Assembly: GCF_029094505.1 (NCBI RefSeq)
Contig: NZ_CP119108.1
Location: forward strand, 806,001 to 870,000
Reading direction: 5' to 3'
Source: Microbacterium horticulturae
Lineage (GTDB): Bacteria; Actinomycetota; Actinomycetes; Actinomycetales; Microbacteriaceae
Length of the DNA stretch: 64,000 nucleotides
A program made the translations under genes and the position numbers. How positions within the stretch are numbered: the first letter of the stretch is position 1; every line of letters starts with the position of its first letter. Positions 17,697-26,095 of the stretch are shown one piece after another. The notes below the pieces were generated by a model, which was not told the DNA's origin, searched no databases, and worked only from the letters and a program-made list of their open reading frames with translations.

Positions 17697-17760
17697 TTGC
17701 TTTGGCCAAATCAAGGGAGAAGTTTTGGCGTATTTCTGTTTTTCGTGACATCATCGCCGG
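17697..17760. promoter_or_regulatory. aceA/ramB divergent control region with TTTGGCCAAA palindrome
   Basis: TTTGGCCAAA at 17701-17710 is a perfect 10-base palindrome, extendable to TTG...CAA at 17697-17714 with one mismatched pair. A half-copy, TTTTGGC, lies at 17723-17729 and overlaps a possible ramB -35 (TTGGCG, 17725-17730). These are candidate binding sites for the RamB-like regulator or another acetate-responsive factor. The assignment rests on position and symmetry only. Confidence 0.5.
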
Positions 17761-19194
17761 ATGGATGATGCAGACGCTCTCACGATCGGCCGCCGCATCC
17801 GGCAGCTGCGCACCTCTCGACAGATGACGCTGGAGGCCCTCGCCACCGCCATCGAGCGCGCACCCAGCCAGGTTTCGATGATCGAGAACGGCAAGCGCGA
17901 GCCCAAGCTCACCCAGCTGAAGGCGATCGCGAAGGCGCTCGGCACGACCCTGGACGCGCTGCTTGCGACCGAGCCGCTGGACGAGCGCGCGGAGATGGAG
18001 ATAGCTCTCGAACGGGCGATGGCGGGGCAGACGTTCCAGAGCCTGGGAATCGCGCCCTTCCGCATCGGCAAGTCGGTGCCCGACGACGCGCTGCGCGCGC
18101 TGCTGGCGTTGCAGGGCGAGATCGACCGGCTCAAGGATGAGCGCTCGGCCACGCCAGAAGAGGCGCGCCGGGCCAACGTCGCACTGCGGCGGCTCATGCG
18201 CCGGCAGGACAACTACTTTCCCGAGCTCGAGCGTGCCGCGGCCCGGATCCTGCAGGCAGTGGACCACCCGGGCGGTCCGCTGACCCAGCGCACGGCATCC
18301 GACATCGCCGCCCATCTCGGGTTCACCCTGCACTACGTTCCCGACCTGCCGCAGACCACCCGCAGCGTCGCCGATCTGCGCAACGGGAGGCTGTACCTGT
18401 CGAGCCGGCTCACGGCGAAGGGCGACCCGCGCACGGCCGTGTTGCAGGCGCTGTCGAGCCGTATCCTCGGGCACGATGAGCCCACCAGCTACGCGCAGTT
18501 CCTGCGGCAGCGGGTGGAGACGAACTACCTCACCGGCGCGCTGCTGATACCCGAGGCCCACGCGGTGCCGTTCCTCGAAGACGCCAAGAAAGACAGGGCG
18601 ATCTCCATCGAAGACCTGCGCGACGCCTACTCGGTCTCCTACGAGACGGCCGCGCACCGGTTCACGAACCTCGCGACCGTGCACCTGGGCATCCGCGTGC
18701 ATTTCCTCAAGGTGCACGAATCGGGCACGATCACGAAGGCGTACGAGAACGACGATGTGAACTTCCCGACCGACCGGCTCGGCTCGATCGAGGGGCAGAT
18801 GTGCTGCCGCAAGTGGACCAGTCGCGTGGTCTTCGACGTCGACGACTACTTCAACCCGTACTACCAGTACACCGACACCGGCAACGGCACCTACTGGTGC
18901 ACGGCGCGCGTGCAGTCGTCGAGCGAGGGCGCACACTCGGTCTCGGTCGGGGTGCGCTTCGACGACACGAAGTGGTTCCTCGGTCGTGACACCGGAAATC
19001 GCGGGGTCTCGCCGCACGCCAGCGAGGTGTGCTGCCGGCGGGCGCCCGCCGACCTCGAGACCACATGGCGCGGCAGCTCGTGGCCGAACGTCGCCACGCC
19101 CCGCACCCTGCTGGCGACCCTGCCGACGGGCGCTTTCCCGGGCGTCGACACGACCGACGTGTACGAGTTCCTCCAGGCGCACGCGCCGGCGTGA
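17761..19194 (+). CDS. ramB: RamB-like regulator of acetate metabolism (XRE HTH plus ScfR-type C-terminal domain)
   Basis: This 477-residue transcription factor has an XRE helix-turn-helix at about residues 8-65 (LTIGRRIRQLRTSRQMTLEA, PSQVSMIENGKREPKLTQLKAIAKALG), a middle helical/IrrE-like region with a metallopeptidase-like fold remnant, and a C-terminal domain of the short-chain fatty acyl regulator type with Cys pairs in GQMCCRKWTSR and SEVCCRRAPAD. Length and architecture match corynebacterial RamB, which represses aceA, aceB and other acetate genes. It lies divergently beside aceA, which supports the call. No Shine-Dalgarno is evident before the ATG. The effector is not known from sequence. 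Confidence 0.9.
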   Translation: MDDADALTIGRRIRQLRTSRQMTLEALATAIERAPSQVSMIENGKREPKLTQLKAIAKALGTTLDALLATEPLDERAEMEIALERAMAGQTFQSLGIAPFRIGKSVPDDALRALLALQGEIDRLKDERSATPEEARRANVALRRLMRRQDNYFPELERAAARILQAVDHPGGPLTQRTASDIAAHLGFTLHYVPDLPQTTRSVADLRNGRLYLSSRLTAKGDPRTAVLQALSSRILGHDEPTSYAQFLRQRVETNYLTGALLIPEAHAVPFLEDAKKDRAISIEDLRDAYSVSYETAAHRFTNLATVHLGIRVHFLKVHESGTITKAYENDDVNFPTDRLGSIEGQMCCRKWTSRVVFDVDDYFNPYYQYTDTGNGTYWCTARVQSSSEGAHSVSVGVRFDDTKWFLGRDTGNRGVSPHASEVCCRRAPADLETTWRGSSWPNVATPRTLLATLPTGAFPGVDTTDVYEFLQAHAPA

Positions 19195-19215
19195 CGAGTG
19201 CGGCACACTGGGGTC

Positions 19216-20271
19216 ATGCCCAGGGTGAGCATCAAAATCTGGTCGATCGCCGCTGTCATAGCTCTCGTAGTCGGTGCCGGTGCCGCCTGGGCGACGACCG
19301 CCATCGTCTCGGCGGTGACGCCGGATGCCGTGTGCAACGCGCAACGCGTCGCCGACGACGTGCTGCCCACGGTCGTGACGATCGACGTGAGCGGACCGGG
19401 TGGGTCAGGCAACGGCACCGGTGAGATCATCCGTGACACCGGGTACATCCTCACGAACAGCCATGTCATCGTCGCGGCGGCGACCGGTGGATCGATCACC
19501 GTCACGTTCTCCAACGGTCACACGGTTCTCGCCACCCTCGTCGGCCGCGATGCCCGTAACGACATCGCGGTGATCAAGGCCGACGCCGAGGCGAAGCTGC
19601 CCGTCATCGACCAGGGCGACAGCGAACGACTCGCGGTGGGGCAGCCGGTCGTCGCGCTCGGCGCGCCCCTGGGGCTGTCGAGCACCGTGACCGCGGGGAT
19701 CGTCAGTGCTCTCGGCCGCAACGTGCCGGTTCCCGTCGATGACACGCGCACGACCGTGCTCACCGGAGCCATCCAGACCGATGCCGCCATAAATCCCGGC
19801 AACTCGGGCGGACCACTGGTGGACTGCTCCGGGCGCCTGATCGGCATTAACACGGCCATCGCGACGGTGCCGAACGAGACCGGCGCGAACGGCGGCGGCT
19901 CGGTAGGCATCGGCTTCGCCGTACCCGTCGATCTCGCGATGCGTCTCGCCGACGAGCTCATCGAGCACGGCTCGATCGCCTACCCGAGCCTGGATGTGCA
20001 GGTGGTCCCGGTGCCGCCTGCAGTGGCCCGTGCCTGGGACATCCCGCACGGACTGTTCGTGCAGTCGGCCGGCGGCGCGGCCGCCTCCGCAGGACTGAAG
20101 GCCGGCGACGTCATCCTGTCCATCGACGGCCGGGCGATGGACACCACCGACGCGCTCGCCCTGCTGCTGATCACCAAGACCGCGGGCGACGACGTCGAGA
20201 TCACCTACCTGCGCGACGGCGAGCGGCGGACCGTGACCGCGACGCTCACCGCGACGGACTCGGCGGGCTGA
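19216..20271 (+). CDS. HtrA/DegP-like trypsin-type serine protease with PDZ domain
   Basis: This 351-residue secreted or membrane-anchored protease has an N-terminal hydrophobic helix (residues about 6-28) followed by a chymotrypsin-fold domain with His 83 (TNSHVIV), Asp 116 (NDIAVIK) and Ser 197 (NPGNSGGPL), then a C-terminal PDZ domain (GLFVQSAGGAAASAGLKAGDVILSIDG). A role in envelope protein quality control is typical for the family. ATG 19216 is preferred over a codon 18 bases upstream because the hydrophobic signal follows directly; CACACT at 19204-19209 may be a -10 box for a leaderless message. The 3' end overlaps the PucR gene by 26 bases in convergent orientation. Confidence 0.9.
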   Translation: MPRVSIKIWSIAAVIALVVGAGAAWATTAIVSAVTPDAVCNAQRVADDVLPTVVTIDVSGPGGSGNGTGEIIRDTGYILTNSHVIVAAATGGSITVTFSNGHTVLATLVGRDARNDIAVIKADAEAKLPVIDQGDSERLAVGQPVVALGAPLGLSSTVTAGIVSALGRNVPVPVDDTRTTVLTGAIQTDAAINPGNSGGPLVDCSGRLIGINTAIATVPNETGANGGGSVGIGFAVPVDLAMRLADELIEHGSIAYPSLDVQVVPVPPAVARAWDIPHGLFVQSAGGAAASAGLKAGDVILSIDGRAMDTTDALALLLITKTAGDDVEITYLRDGERRTVTATLTATDSAG

Positions 20272-21751
20272 CAGCCTGCAGCGCGGCCCACAGCTCGGCG
20301 CGCGCCGGGAACGCGCTCAGGTCAGTGCCCAGAAGTTGCTGCGCCTGCGCGATGCGCGCGCGCACGGTGTGGCGGTGTACACCGAGCGCTTCGGCGGCGA
20401 CGTCGTAGCGGGCATCGTGTTCGAGCCAGACCCGCGCCGTCTCGACGAGGGCGGGGTGGCCCGCCAACGGCGCGAGCGAGGCGGCCGCCAGCGCGCGGCC
20501 TGTCTCGGTGTCGAGCGCCGACAGCACGGTGCTGTGCAGCTCGTCGAAGCGCGTTACGGGCTCGGTGCCGCGTGCGAGTGCCGTGCGCGCCTCGTCCACG
20601 CCGCGCGCGAACGCGGCGTACGGCACGGGCGACGAGACCCCCACCTGCAGGCCGAACCGGCGGGCCAGATCGTCGAAGAGGGATGCCGCACGCGGCGTCG
20701 CAGCAAGCACCAGGCCGTCGTCGTCTCGGCCGAAGAAGACCGTGCCACGCTCGAAGTCGGCGCGCAGCTCGAGCCACTCGGTGACGGCGTCGTCCGCTGC
20801 ATCCGTCGTCGCCACCACCACGGGCGCTGGGGGTAGCCCGCCCCACATGTCGCGCGCTATGCGGCGCGCGAGCGTCGTGTCGCCCGACCGCAGCGACTGC
20901 AGCACGCCGCTGCGCATGAGCGCCCGCGCGCGGGCGATGCCGGCGCCCTGCTCGAGTGCGAGCCCGGCCATCGCGATCACCGAGGTGACCAGCCCACGGC
21001 CCTCCTGGTCGAGGTCGCTCGCGGCGATAGCGATGACGCCGCGCAGGTGACCCGCGCGGCCCAGCGTCTGCAGCGTGAACGGCGTGCCATCGACGGCGAA
21101 CGACGATCCGGCACGCGCCCCGCGCCGCAGCACACGCGCGACATCGTCGGTCAGCGCGGCGGCGATGGCAGGGTCGAGCGCCCCCACCGGGTGCTCGCGG
21201 ATCAGCATCCCCGCCGCGTCGAACTGCCCCACCCAGGCGTCCAGTTGCCGGGCGAGCTCGGCCAGTGTCGCTCCCAGTCCGTCAGGCCGCAGCGCCGCCA
21301 GCGCGATAGCGCGCTGGGCGGCCAGGGCCCAGCTGCGCCGGGCGAACGCCTGCGCGGCCATCGCCTCGGTGTGCACGCGGGCCACGGCGATGAACGGTGT
21401 GCGGTACGGCACCTCGAACAGCGGCATGCGGGCGGTGCGGCAGGCGTCGACGAGCAGGGGAGGGATGCCGGCCCGCACGACGTCGGTGCCGAAGCCGAGG
21501 CCGCGTACCCCCGCCTGTTGCAGACGCCCGACGTAGGCCTCGATCTCGGCGGCATCGTCGCCGAGCTGCGTGCCGGTGGTCAGCAGCACGAGCTGATCGG
21601 TGAGAAAGGGCGTCGGGTCGGCCAGGTCGGTGCCATGCACCCACCGCAACGGCTCGTCGAGCGCTCCGTGCTCGAGCTCGTCCTCATCGACGGCCAGCCT
21701 CAGATGCAGATCGCTGTGCGCGAGCAGACCGCGCAGGGTCGTGGCATCCAT
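20246..21751 (-). CDS. PucR-family transcriptional regulator
   Basis: This regulator of about 501 residues has an N-terminal purine-catabolism-regulator-like domain (residues about 1-125), a middle GAF/GGDEF-like region, and a C-terminal CdaR/PucR helix-turn-helix (YDVAAEALGVHRHTVRARIAQAQQLLG). It is divergent from the gabT-putrescine oxidase operon with 88-91 bases between, so it is the likely activator or repressor of putrescine/GABA catabolism. Two consecutive ATG codons (21754 and 21751) are possible; the second is chosen arbitrarily. The C-terminus overlaps the protease gene tail-to-tail. The ligand is unknown. Confidence 0.88.
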   Translation of the reverse strand: MDATTLRGLLAHSDLHLRLAVDEDELEHGALDEPLRWVHGTDLADPTPFLTDQLVLLTTGTQLGDDAAEIEAYVGRLQQAGVRGLGFGTDVVRAGIPPLLVDACRTARMPLFEVPYRTPFIAVARVHTEAMAAQAFARRSWALAAQRAIALAALRPDGLGATLAELARQLDAWVGQFDAAGMLIREHPVGALDPAIAAALTDDVARVLRRGARAGSSFAVDGTPFTLQTLGRAGHLRGVIAIAASDLDQEGRGLVTSVIAMAGLALEQGAGIARARALMRSGVLQSLRSGDTTLARRIARDMWGGLPPAPVVVATTDAADDAVTEWLELRADFERGTVFFGRDDDGLVLAATPRAASLFDDLARRFGLQVGVSSPVPYAAFARGVDEARTALARGTEPVTRFDELHSTVLSALDTETGRALAAASLAPLAGHPALVETARVWLEHDARYDVAAEALGVHRHTVRARIAQAQQLLGTDLSAFPARAELWAALQAVSPPSPSR

Positions 21752-21778
21752 CACCCTCCTGTGTACATCATGGCGAGC

Positions 21779-21836
21779 AGTACGCGATCACTGTACTCGA
21801 CGGCACATGAACACCACCGGGGCTGCGACTTAGCAT
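21779..21836 (+). promoter_or_regulatory. gabT promoter and adjoining GTAC inverted repeat
   Basis: A well-spaced promoter is visible: -35 TGAACA (21808-21813), a 17-base spacer, and -10 TAGCAT (21831-21836). The expected start of transcription falls on the A of the gabT ATG at 21843, so the message would be leaderless. AGTAC (21779-21783) and GTACT (21793-21797) form an inverted repeat upstream of the -35, a candidate site for the divergent PucR regulator. Confidence 0.65.
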
Positions 21837-21842
21837 CGCGGT

Positions 21843-23198
21843 ATGAGCACTGCGGCTTCGAGCACCACCATCGTCGGCGGCCCCACCCTTCCCCAGGAGC
21901 GGCGCCTGGTCACCCCCATCCCCGGACCGCGTTCGCAGGAGATCCTCGCGCGCAAGTCCGAGGCCGTCTCGGCGGGCGTCAGTCACTCCGTGCCGATCGC
22001 GGCGGTCGCCGCCGGCGGCGGGGTCATCGTCGACGCCGACGGCAACTCGCTCATCGATCTGGGCAGCGGCATCGCCGTCACCACGGTCGGCAACGCGCAT
22101 CCGAAGGTCGTCGCGGCCGTACAGGAACAGGTGGAGCAGTTCACCCACACCTGTTTCATGATCTCGCCGTACGAGTCGTACATCGCCGTCGCCGAGACGC
22201 TCAATCGGCTCACCCCGGGCGCCTTCGCGAAGAAGTCGGCGCTTTTCAACTCGGGCGCCGAGGCCGTCGAGAACGCCGTCAAGATCGCCCGCAAGCACAC
22301 CGGCCGGCAGGCCGTCGTCGCGTTCGACCACGGCTACCACGGCCGCACCAACCTCACCATGGCGCTGACGGCCAAGTCGATGCCCTACAAGAGCGGCTTC
22401 GGACCGTTCGCGGGCGAGGTCTACCGTGCGCCGATGTCGTATCCCTTCCGTGACGGACTGAGCGGGCAGGATGCCGCGGCCCGCGCCATCGCGCAGATCG
22501 AGAAGCAGGTGGGGGCCGAGAACCTCGCCGCGATCCTCATCGAGCCCATCCAGGGCGAGGGCGGGTTCATCGTCCCCGCCGACGGATTCTTGCCGGCGCT
22601 GGTGGAGTGGTGTCGCGCGAACGACGTGGTGTTCATCGCCGACGAGGTGCAGACCGGCTTCGCGCGTACCGGTGCCATGTTCGCAAGCGAGCTGTTCGGC
22701 ATCGAGCCCGACCTCATCACGACGGCCAAGGGCATCGCGGGGGGCCTGCCCTTGGCCGCCGTGACCGGCCGTGCGGAAATCATGGATGCCGCGCACCCCG
22801 GCGGCCTCGGCGGCACCTACGGCGGCAACCCGGTCGCCTGTGCTGCCGCGCTGGCGGCGATCGACGTGTTCGAGAACGACGGCCTCGTCGAGCGCGCGCG
22901 CCAGATCGGCGACCTCCTGCTGCCGCGCCTGGCCGAGATCCAGGTGTCGGACCCGCGCGTGGGAGATGTGCGCGGTCGCGGTGCCATGGTCGCCGTCGAG
23001 TTCGTCGACCCGGCCACCGGCGCGCCCGACGCGGCCCTGACCGGCGCGATCGCACGGGACTGCATCGCCCAGGGCGTCGTCGTCCTCACCTGCGGCACGT
23101 TCGGCAACGTCATCCGCTTCCTGCCGCCGCTGTCGATCGGCGACCAGCTGCTGACCGAGGGCCTCGAGATCGTCGCGGCCGCTCTGGCCGCGCACTGA
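21843..23198 (+). CDS. gabT: 4-aminobutyrate--2-oxoglutarate transaminase
   Basis: This 451-residue class III aminotransferase converts GABA and 2-oxoglutarate to succinate semialdehyde and glutamate. The PLP lysine is Lys 296 in TTAKGIAGGLPLA; other motifs are FNSGAEAVENAVKIARKHTGR, AFDHGYHGRTNLTMALT, ILIEPIQGEGGF and FIADEVQTGFARTG. It is the first gene of a four-gene operon whose other members make GABA from putrescine and oxidise succinate semialdehyde. No Shine-Dalgarno is present; the promoter geometry suggests a leaderless transcript. Broader omega-amino acid specificity is possible. Confidence 0.94.
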   Translation: MSTAASSTTIVGGPTLPQERRLVTPIPGPRSQEILARKSEAVSAGVSHSVPIAAVAAGGGVIVDADGNSLIDLGSGIAVTTVGNAHPKVVAAVQEQVEQFTHTCFMISPYESYIAVAETLNRLTPGAFAKKSALFNSGAEAVENAVKIARKHTGRQAVVAFDHGYHGRTNLTMALTAKSMPYKSGFGPFAGEVYRAPMSYPFRDGLSGQDAAARAIAQIEKQVGAENLAAILIEPIQGEGGFIVPADGFLPALVEWCRANDVVFIADEVQTGFARTGAMFASELFGIEPDLITTAKGIAGGLPLAAVTGRAEIMDAAHPGGLGGTYGGNPVACAAALAAIDVFENDGLVERARQIGDLLLPRLAEIQVSDPRVGDVRGRGAMVAVEFVDPATGAPDAALTGAIARDCIAQGVVVLTCGTFGNVIRFLPPLSIGDQLLTEGLEIVAAALAAH

Positions 23199-23241
23199 GT
23201 CGGCTCCCGTGCTGCCACTCGAACGAACGAAGGAGAACCCT

Positions 23242-24618
23242 GTGACCGAGATCACCCGTGACGTCGTCGTCATCGGCGCGGGCCCGGCCGGCACCGCCGC
23301 GGCGAACACGCTGCAGGAGGCCAGGCTGTCGGTCGCCGTGCTCGAGGCGCGCGATCGCGTGGGCGGCCGCACGTGGACGAACACGGTCGACGGCGCATGG
23401 CTCGAGCTGGGCGGTCAGTGGATCTCGCCCGACCAGACCGCGCTGCTCGAGACGATCGAAGATCTGGGCCTGGAGACCTACAGCCGCTACCGGGAGGGCG
23501 AGTCGGTGTACATCGGGCGCGAGGGGGAGGCCGTGCGCTTCACCGGCGACATCTTCCCGGTGGCGCCCGAGACCGAGAAGACCATGGTCGCGCTCATCGA
23601 GAAGCTCGACACCATGGTCGCGCAGGTCGACCCGGACCGCGTGTGGGAAGCCCCTGACGCCGAGGCGCTCGACAAGATCTCGTTCGAGGCGTGGCTGCGG
23701 GAGCAGACCTCTGACCAAGAGGTCATCGACAACATCGGGCTGTTCATCGGCGCGATGATGCTCACCAAGCCGCCGCACGCGTTCTCGATGCTGCAGGCGC
23801 TGCAGATGGCCGCCTCGGCCGGCAGCTTCACCGACCTCGTCGACGCCGACTTCATCCTCGACAAGCGCGTCGTGGGCGGCATGCAGTCGGTATCGCAGGG
23901 CCTGGCCGCGCGCCTGGGCGACGACGTGTTCCTCGAACAGCCGGTGCGGTTCCTCGAGTGGTCCGACAACGGCGTCGTGGCCCGTGCCGACGGGATGACG
24001 GTACGTGCCCGCCACGCGATCCTCGCGCACGCGCCGGTGCTGTACAGCCGCATCTCTTTCGAGCCGCCTCTGCCGCGCCGGCAGCAGCAGCTGCATCAGC
24101 ACCTGTCGATGGGCTTGGTCATCAAGGTGCACGCCGTGTACGAGCGCCCGTTCTGGCGCGAGCAGGGCCTGTCGGGCACGGCCTTCAGCCCGTATGAGCT
24201 TGCTCACGAGGCGTACGACAACACGAACCACGGTGATGAGCGCGGCACCCTGGTCGCCTTCGTCTCCGACCGGCTCGCCGACGGCGTCTTCGAGCTGAGT
24301 GCGGACGAGCGCCGCGAGAAGATCCTCGATTCGCTGTCGCACTACTACGGACCCGAAGCGAAGAACCCGCTCGTCTACTACGAGAGCGACTGGGGCACCG
24401 AGGAATGGACCCGCGGCGCCTACGCCGCCAGCTTCGACCTGGGCGGGCTCGCGCGCTACCAGAAGGACGTGCGCACGCCGGTCGGCCCGATCCACTTCGC
24501 GTGCAGCGACATAGCCGGTGCCGGCTTCCAGCACGTCGACGGGGCGATCCGCATGGGCCGCACCGTCGCGGCCGAGATCGCGGCCGAGATCATCGCCGAG
24601 AGGAAGGAGAGCAGATGA
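23242..24618 (+). CDS. puo: Flavin monoamine oxidase, probable putrescine oxidase
   Basis: This 458-residue FAD amine oxidase probably oxidises putrescine to 4-aminobutanal with release of ammonia and hydrogen peroxide. The dinucleotide-binding motif VVIGAGPAGTAAANTL is at residues 9-24, followed by LEARDRVGGRTWT and ELGGQWISPDQ; the C-terminal FAD segment GAGFQHVDGAIRMGRTVAAEI is typical of the family. GTG 23242 has AAGGAG before it. It sits between gabT and aldehyde dehydrogenases, as expected for a putrescine-to-succinate pathway. Its stop overlaps the next start (ATGA at 24615-24618). The substrate is inferred from context and resemblance to actinobacterial putrescine oxidases. Confidence 0.85.
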   Translation: MTEITRDVVVIGAGPAGTAAANTLQEARLSVAVLEARDRVGGRTWTNTVDGAWLELGGQWISPDQTALLETIEDLGLETYSRYREGESVYIGREGEAVRFTGDIFPVAPETEKTMVALIEKLDTMVAQVDPDRVWEAPDAEALDKISFEAWLREQTSDQEVIDNIGLFIGAMMLTKPPHAFSMLQALQMAASAGSFTDLVDADFILDKRVVGGMQSVSQGLAARLGDDVFLEQPVRFLEWSDNGVVARADGMTVRARHAILAHAPVLYSRISFEPPLPRRQQQLHQHLSMGLVIKVHAVYERPFWREQGLSGTAFSPYELAHEAYDNTNHGDERGTLVAFVSDRLADGVFELSADERREKILDSLSHYYGPEAKNPLVYYESDWGTEEWTRGAYAASFDLGGLARYQKDVRTPVGPIHFACSDIAGAGFQHVDGAIRMGRTVAAEIAAEIIAERKESR

Positions 24619-26084
24619 CCGCCGAAAAAGAAGCAGAGCTGCTGGAGCGAATCCCCACCGGGCTTTTCATCGGAGGGGAATGGGTCGCAGCCTCGGGCGG
24701 CAAGACCTTCGACGTGCACGACCCGAGCACCGGAAAGGTCATCCGCACCATTGCAGATGCCTCGCCCGTCGATGGCATCCGTGCCCTCGACGCCGCCGTC
24801 GCCGCACAGGACGCGTGGGCGGCCACGGCGCCCCGCCGTCGCAGCGACATCCTGCGCCGCGCGTGGGAGCTCGTGCAGGAGCACAAGGACGACCTCGCGC
24901 TGCTGATGACCCTCGAGATGGGCAAGCCGCTGGCCGAGTCGGCCGGCGAGGTGACCTACGGCGGCGAGTTTCTGCGCTGGTTCAGCGAAGAGGCCGTGCG
25001 CATCGGCGGCCGATACGGGCTGAACCCCGAGGGCACCGGACGCATGATCGTCTCGCAGCGGCCGGTGGGCCCGTCGTTCTTCATCACGCCGTGGAACTTC
25101 CCGTTCGCGATGGCCACGCGCAAGATCGGGCCGGCGCTGGCCGCCGGCTGCACGGTGGTCGTCAAGCCGGCACAGCTGACCCCGCTGACGACGATGTTCT
25201 TCGCATCCCTGCTGCAGGAGGCGGGCCTGCCCGCCGGTGTCGTGAACATCGTCTCCACGACGACGTCGGGCCGCGTCTCCGGACCGATCATCGCCGACCC
25301 GCGGCTGCGCAAGCTGTCGTTCACCGGTTCGACCGAGGTCGGCCGCCGGCTCATCGCCGACGCGGCCCAGAACGTGCTGCGCGTGTCGATGGAGCTGGGC
25401 GGCAACGCCCCGTTCGTGGTCTTCGAGGACGCCGACCTCGACAAGGCGGTGGAGGGCGCTCTGGCCGCCAAGTTCCGCAACATCGGTCAGGCGTGCACGG
25501 CTGCGAACCGGTTCATCGTCCACGAGAACATCGCCGAGAAGTTCGCGAACCGGGTCACCGAGCGGGTCAAGGCGATGAAGATCGGTCGCGGCACCGAAGA
25601 GGGCGTCGCCATCGGCCCCCTCATCGACGCCGATGCGGTCGCGAAGGCGGGTGCTCTGGTGAAGGATGCCGCAACCCGCGGCGCCATCGTGCGCACCGGG
25701 GGAGAGGCCATCGCCTCCGACGGCACGTTCTTCCAGCCCACGGTCATCAGTGATGTGCAGGCCGGCAGCGACATCCTCCGTGAAGAGATCTTCGGCCCGG
25801 TGCTGGCCATTGCGTCCTTCCGCGACGAAGATCAGGCCGTGCGCATGGCCAACGACACCGAGTTCGGCCTGGTGTCGTACGTCTTCACCGAAGACCTGGC
25901 CCGCGGGCACCGGATGATCGACCGGCTCGAGTCGGGGATGATGGGCCTGAACGCGGGTGTCATCTCCAACGCGGCGGCCCCGTTCGGCGGCGTGAAGCAG
26001 TCGGGCCTGGGCCGCGAAGGCGGTGCCGAGGGCATCCACGAGTACCTGTCCACGAAGTACACCATGATCCCCACGGACCGATAG
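24615..26084 (+). CDS. gabD: NAD(P)-dependent succinate-semialdehyde dehydrogenase family protein
   Basis: This 489-residue aldehyde dehydrogenase would oxidise succinate semialdehyde (from GabT) to succinate. Motifs are ITPWNFPFAMATRKIGPALAAG for cofactor and oxyanion binding, KPAQLTPLT, FTGSTEVGRRL, the general base in VSMELGGNAPF, and catalytic Cys 294 in NIGQACTAANR. PFGGVKQSGLGREGG is the C-terminal signature. It overlaps the putrescine oxidase stop by 4 bases. One of the two aldehyde dehydrogenases of this operon may instead act on 4-aminobutanal; sequence alone does not settle which. Confidence 0.85.
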   Translation: MTAEKEAELLERIPTGLFIGGEWVAASGGKTFDVHDPSTGKVIRTIADASPVDGIRALDAAVAAQDAWAATAPRRRSDILRRAWELVQEHKDDLALLMTLEMGKPLAESAGEVTYGGEFLRWFSEEAVRIGGRYGLNPEGTGRMIVSQRPVGPSFFITPWNFPFAMATRKIGPALAAGCTVVVKPAQLTPLTTMFFASLLQEAGLPAGVVNIVSTTTSGRVSGPIIADPRLRKLSFTGSTEVGRRLIADAAQNVLRVSMELGGNAPFVVFEDADLDKAVEGALAAKFRNIGQACTAANRFIVHENIAEKFANRVTERVKAMKIGRGTEEGVAIGPLIDADAVAKAGALVKDAATRGAIVRTGGEAIASDGTFFQPTVISDVQAGSDILREEIFGPVLAIASFRDEDQAVRMANDTEFGLVSYVFTEDLARGHRMIDRLESGMMGLNAGVISNAAAPFGGVKQSGLGREGGAEGIHEYLSTKYTMIPTDR

Positions 26085-26095
26085 GAGGAGGCACC

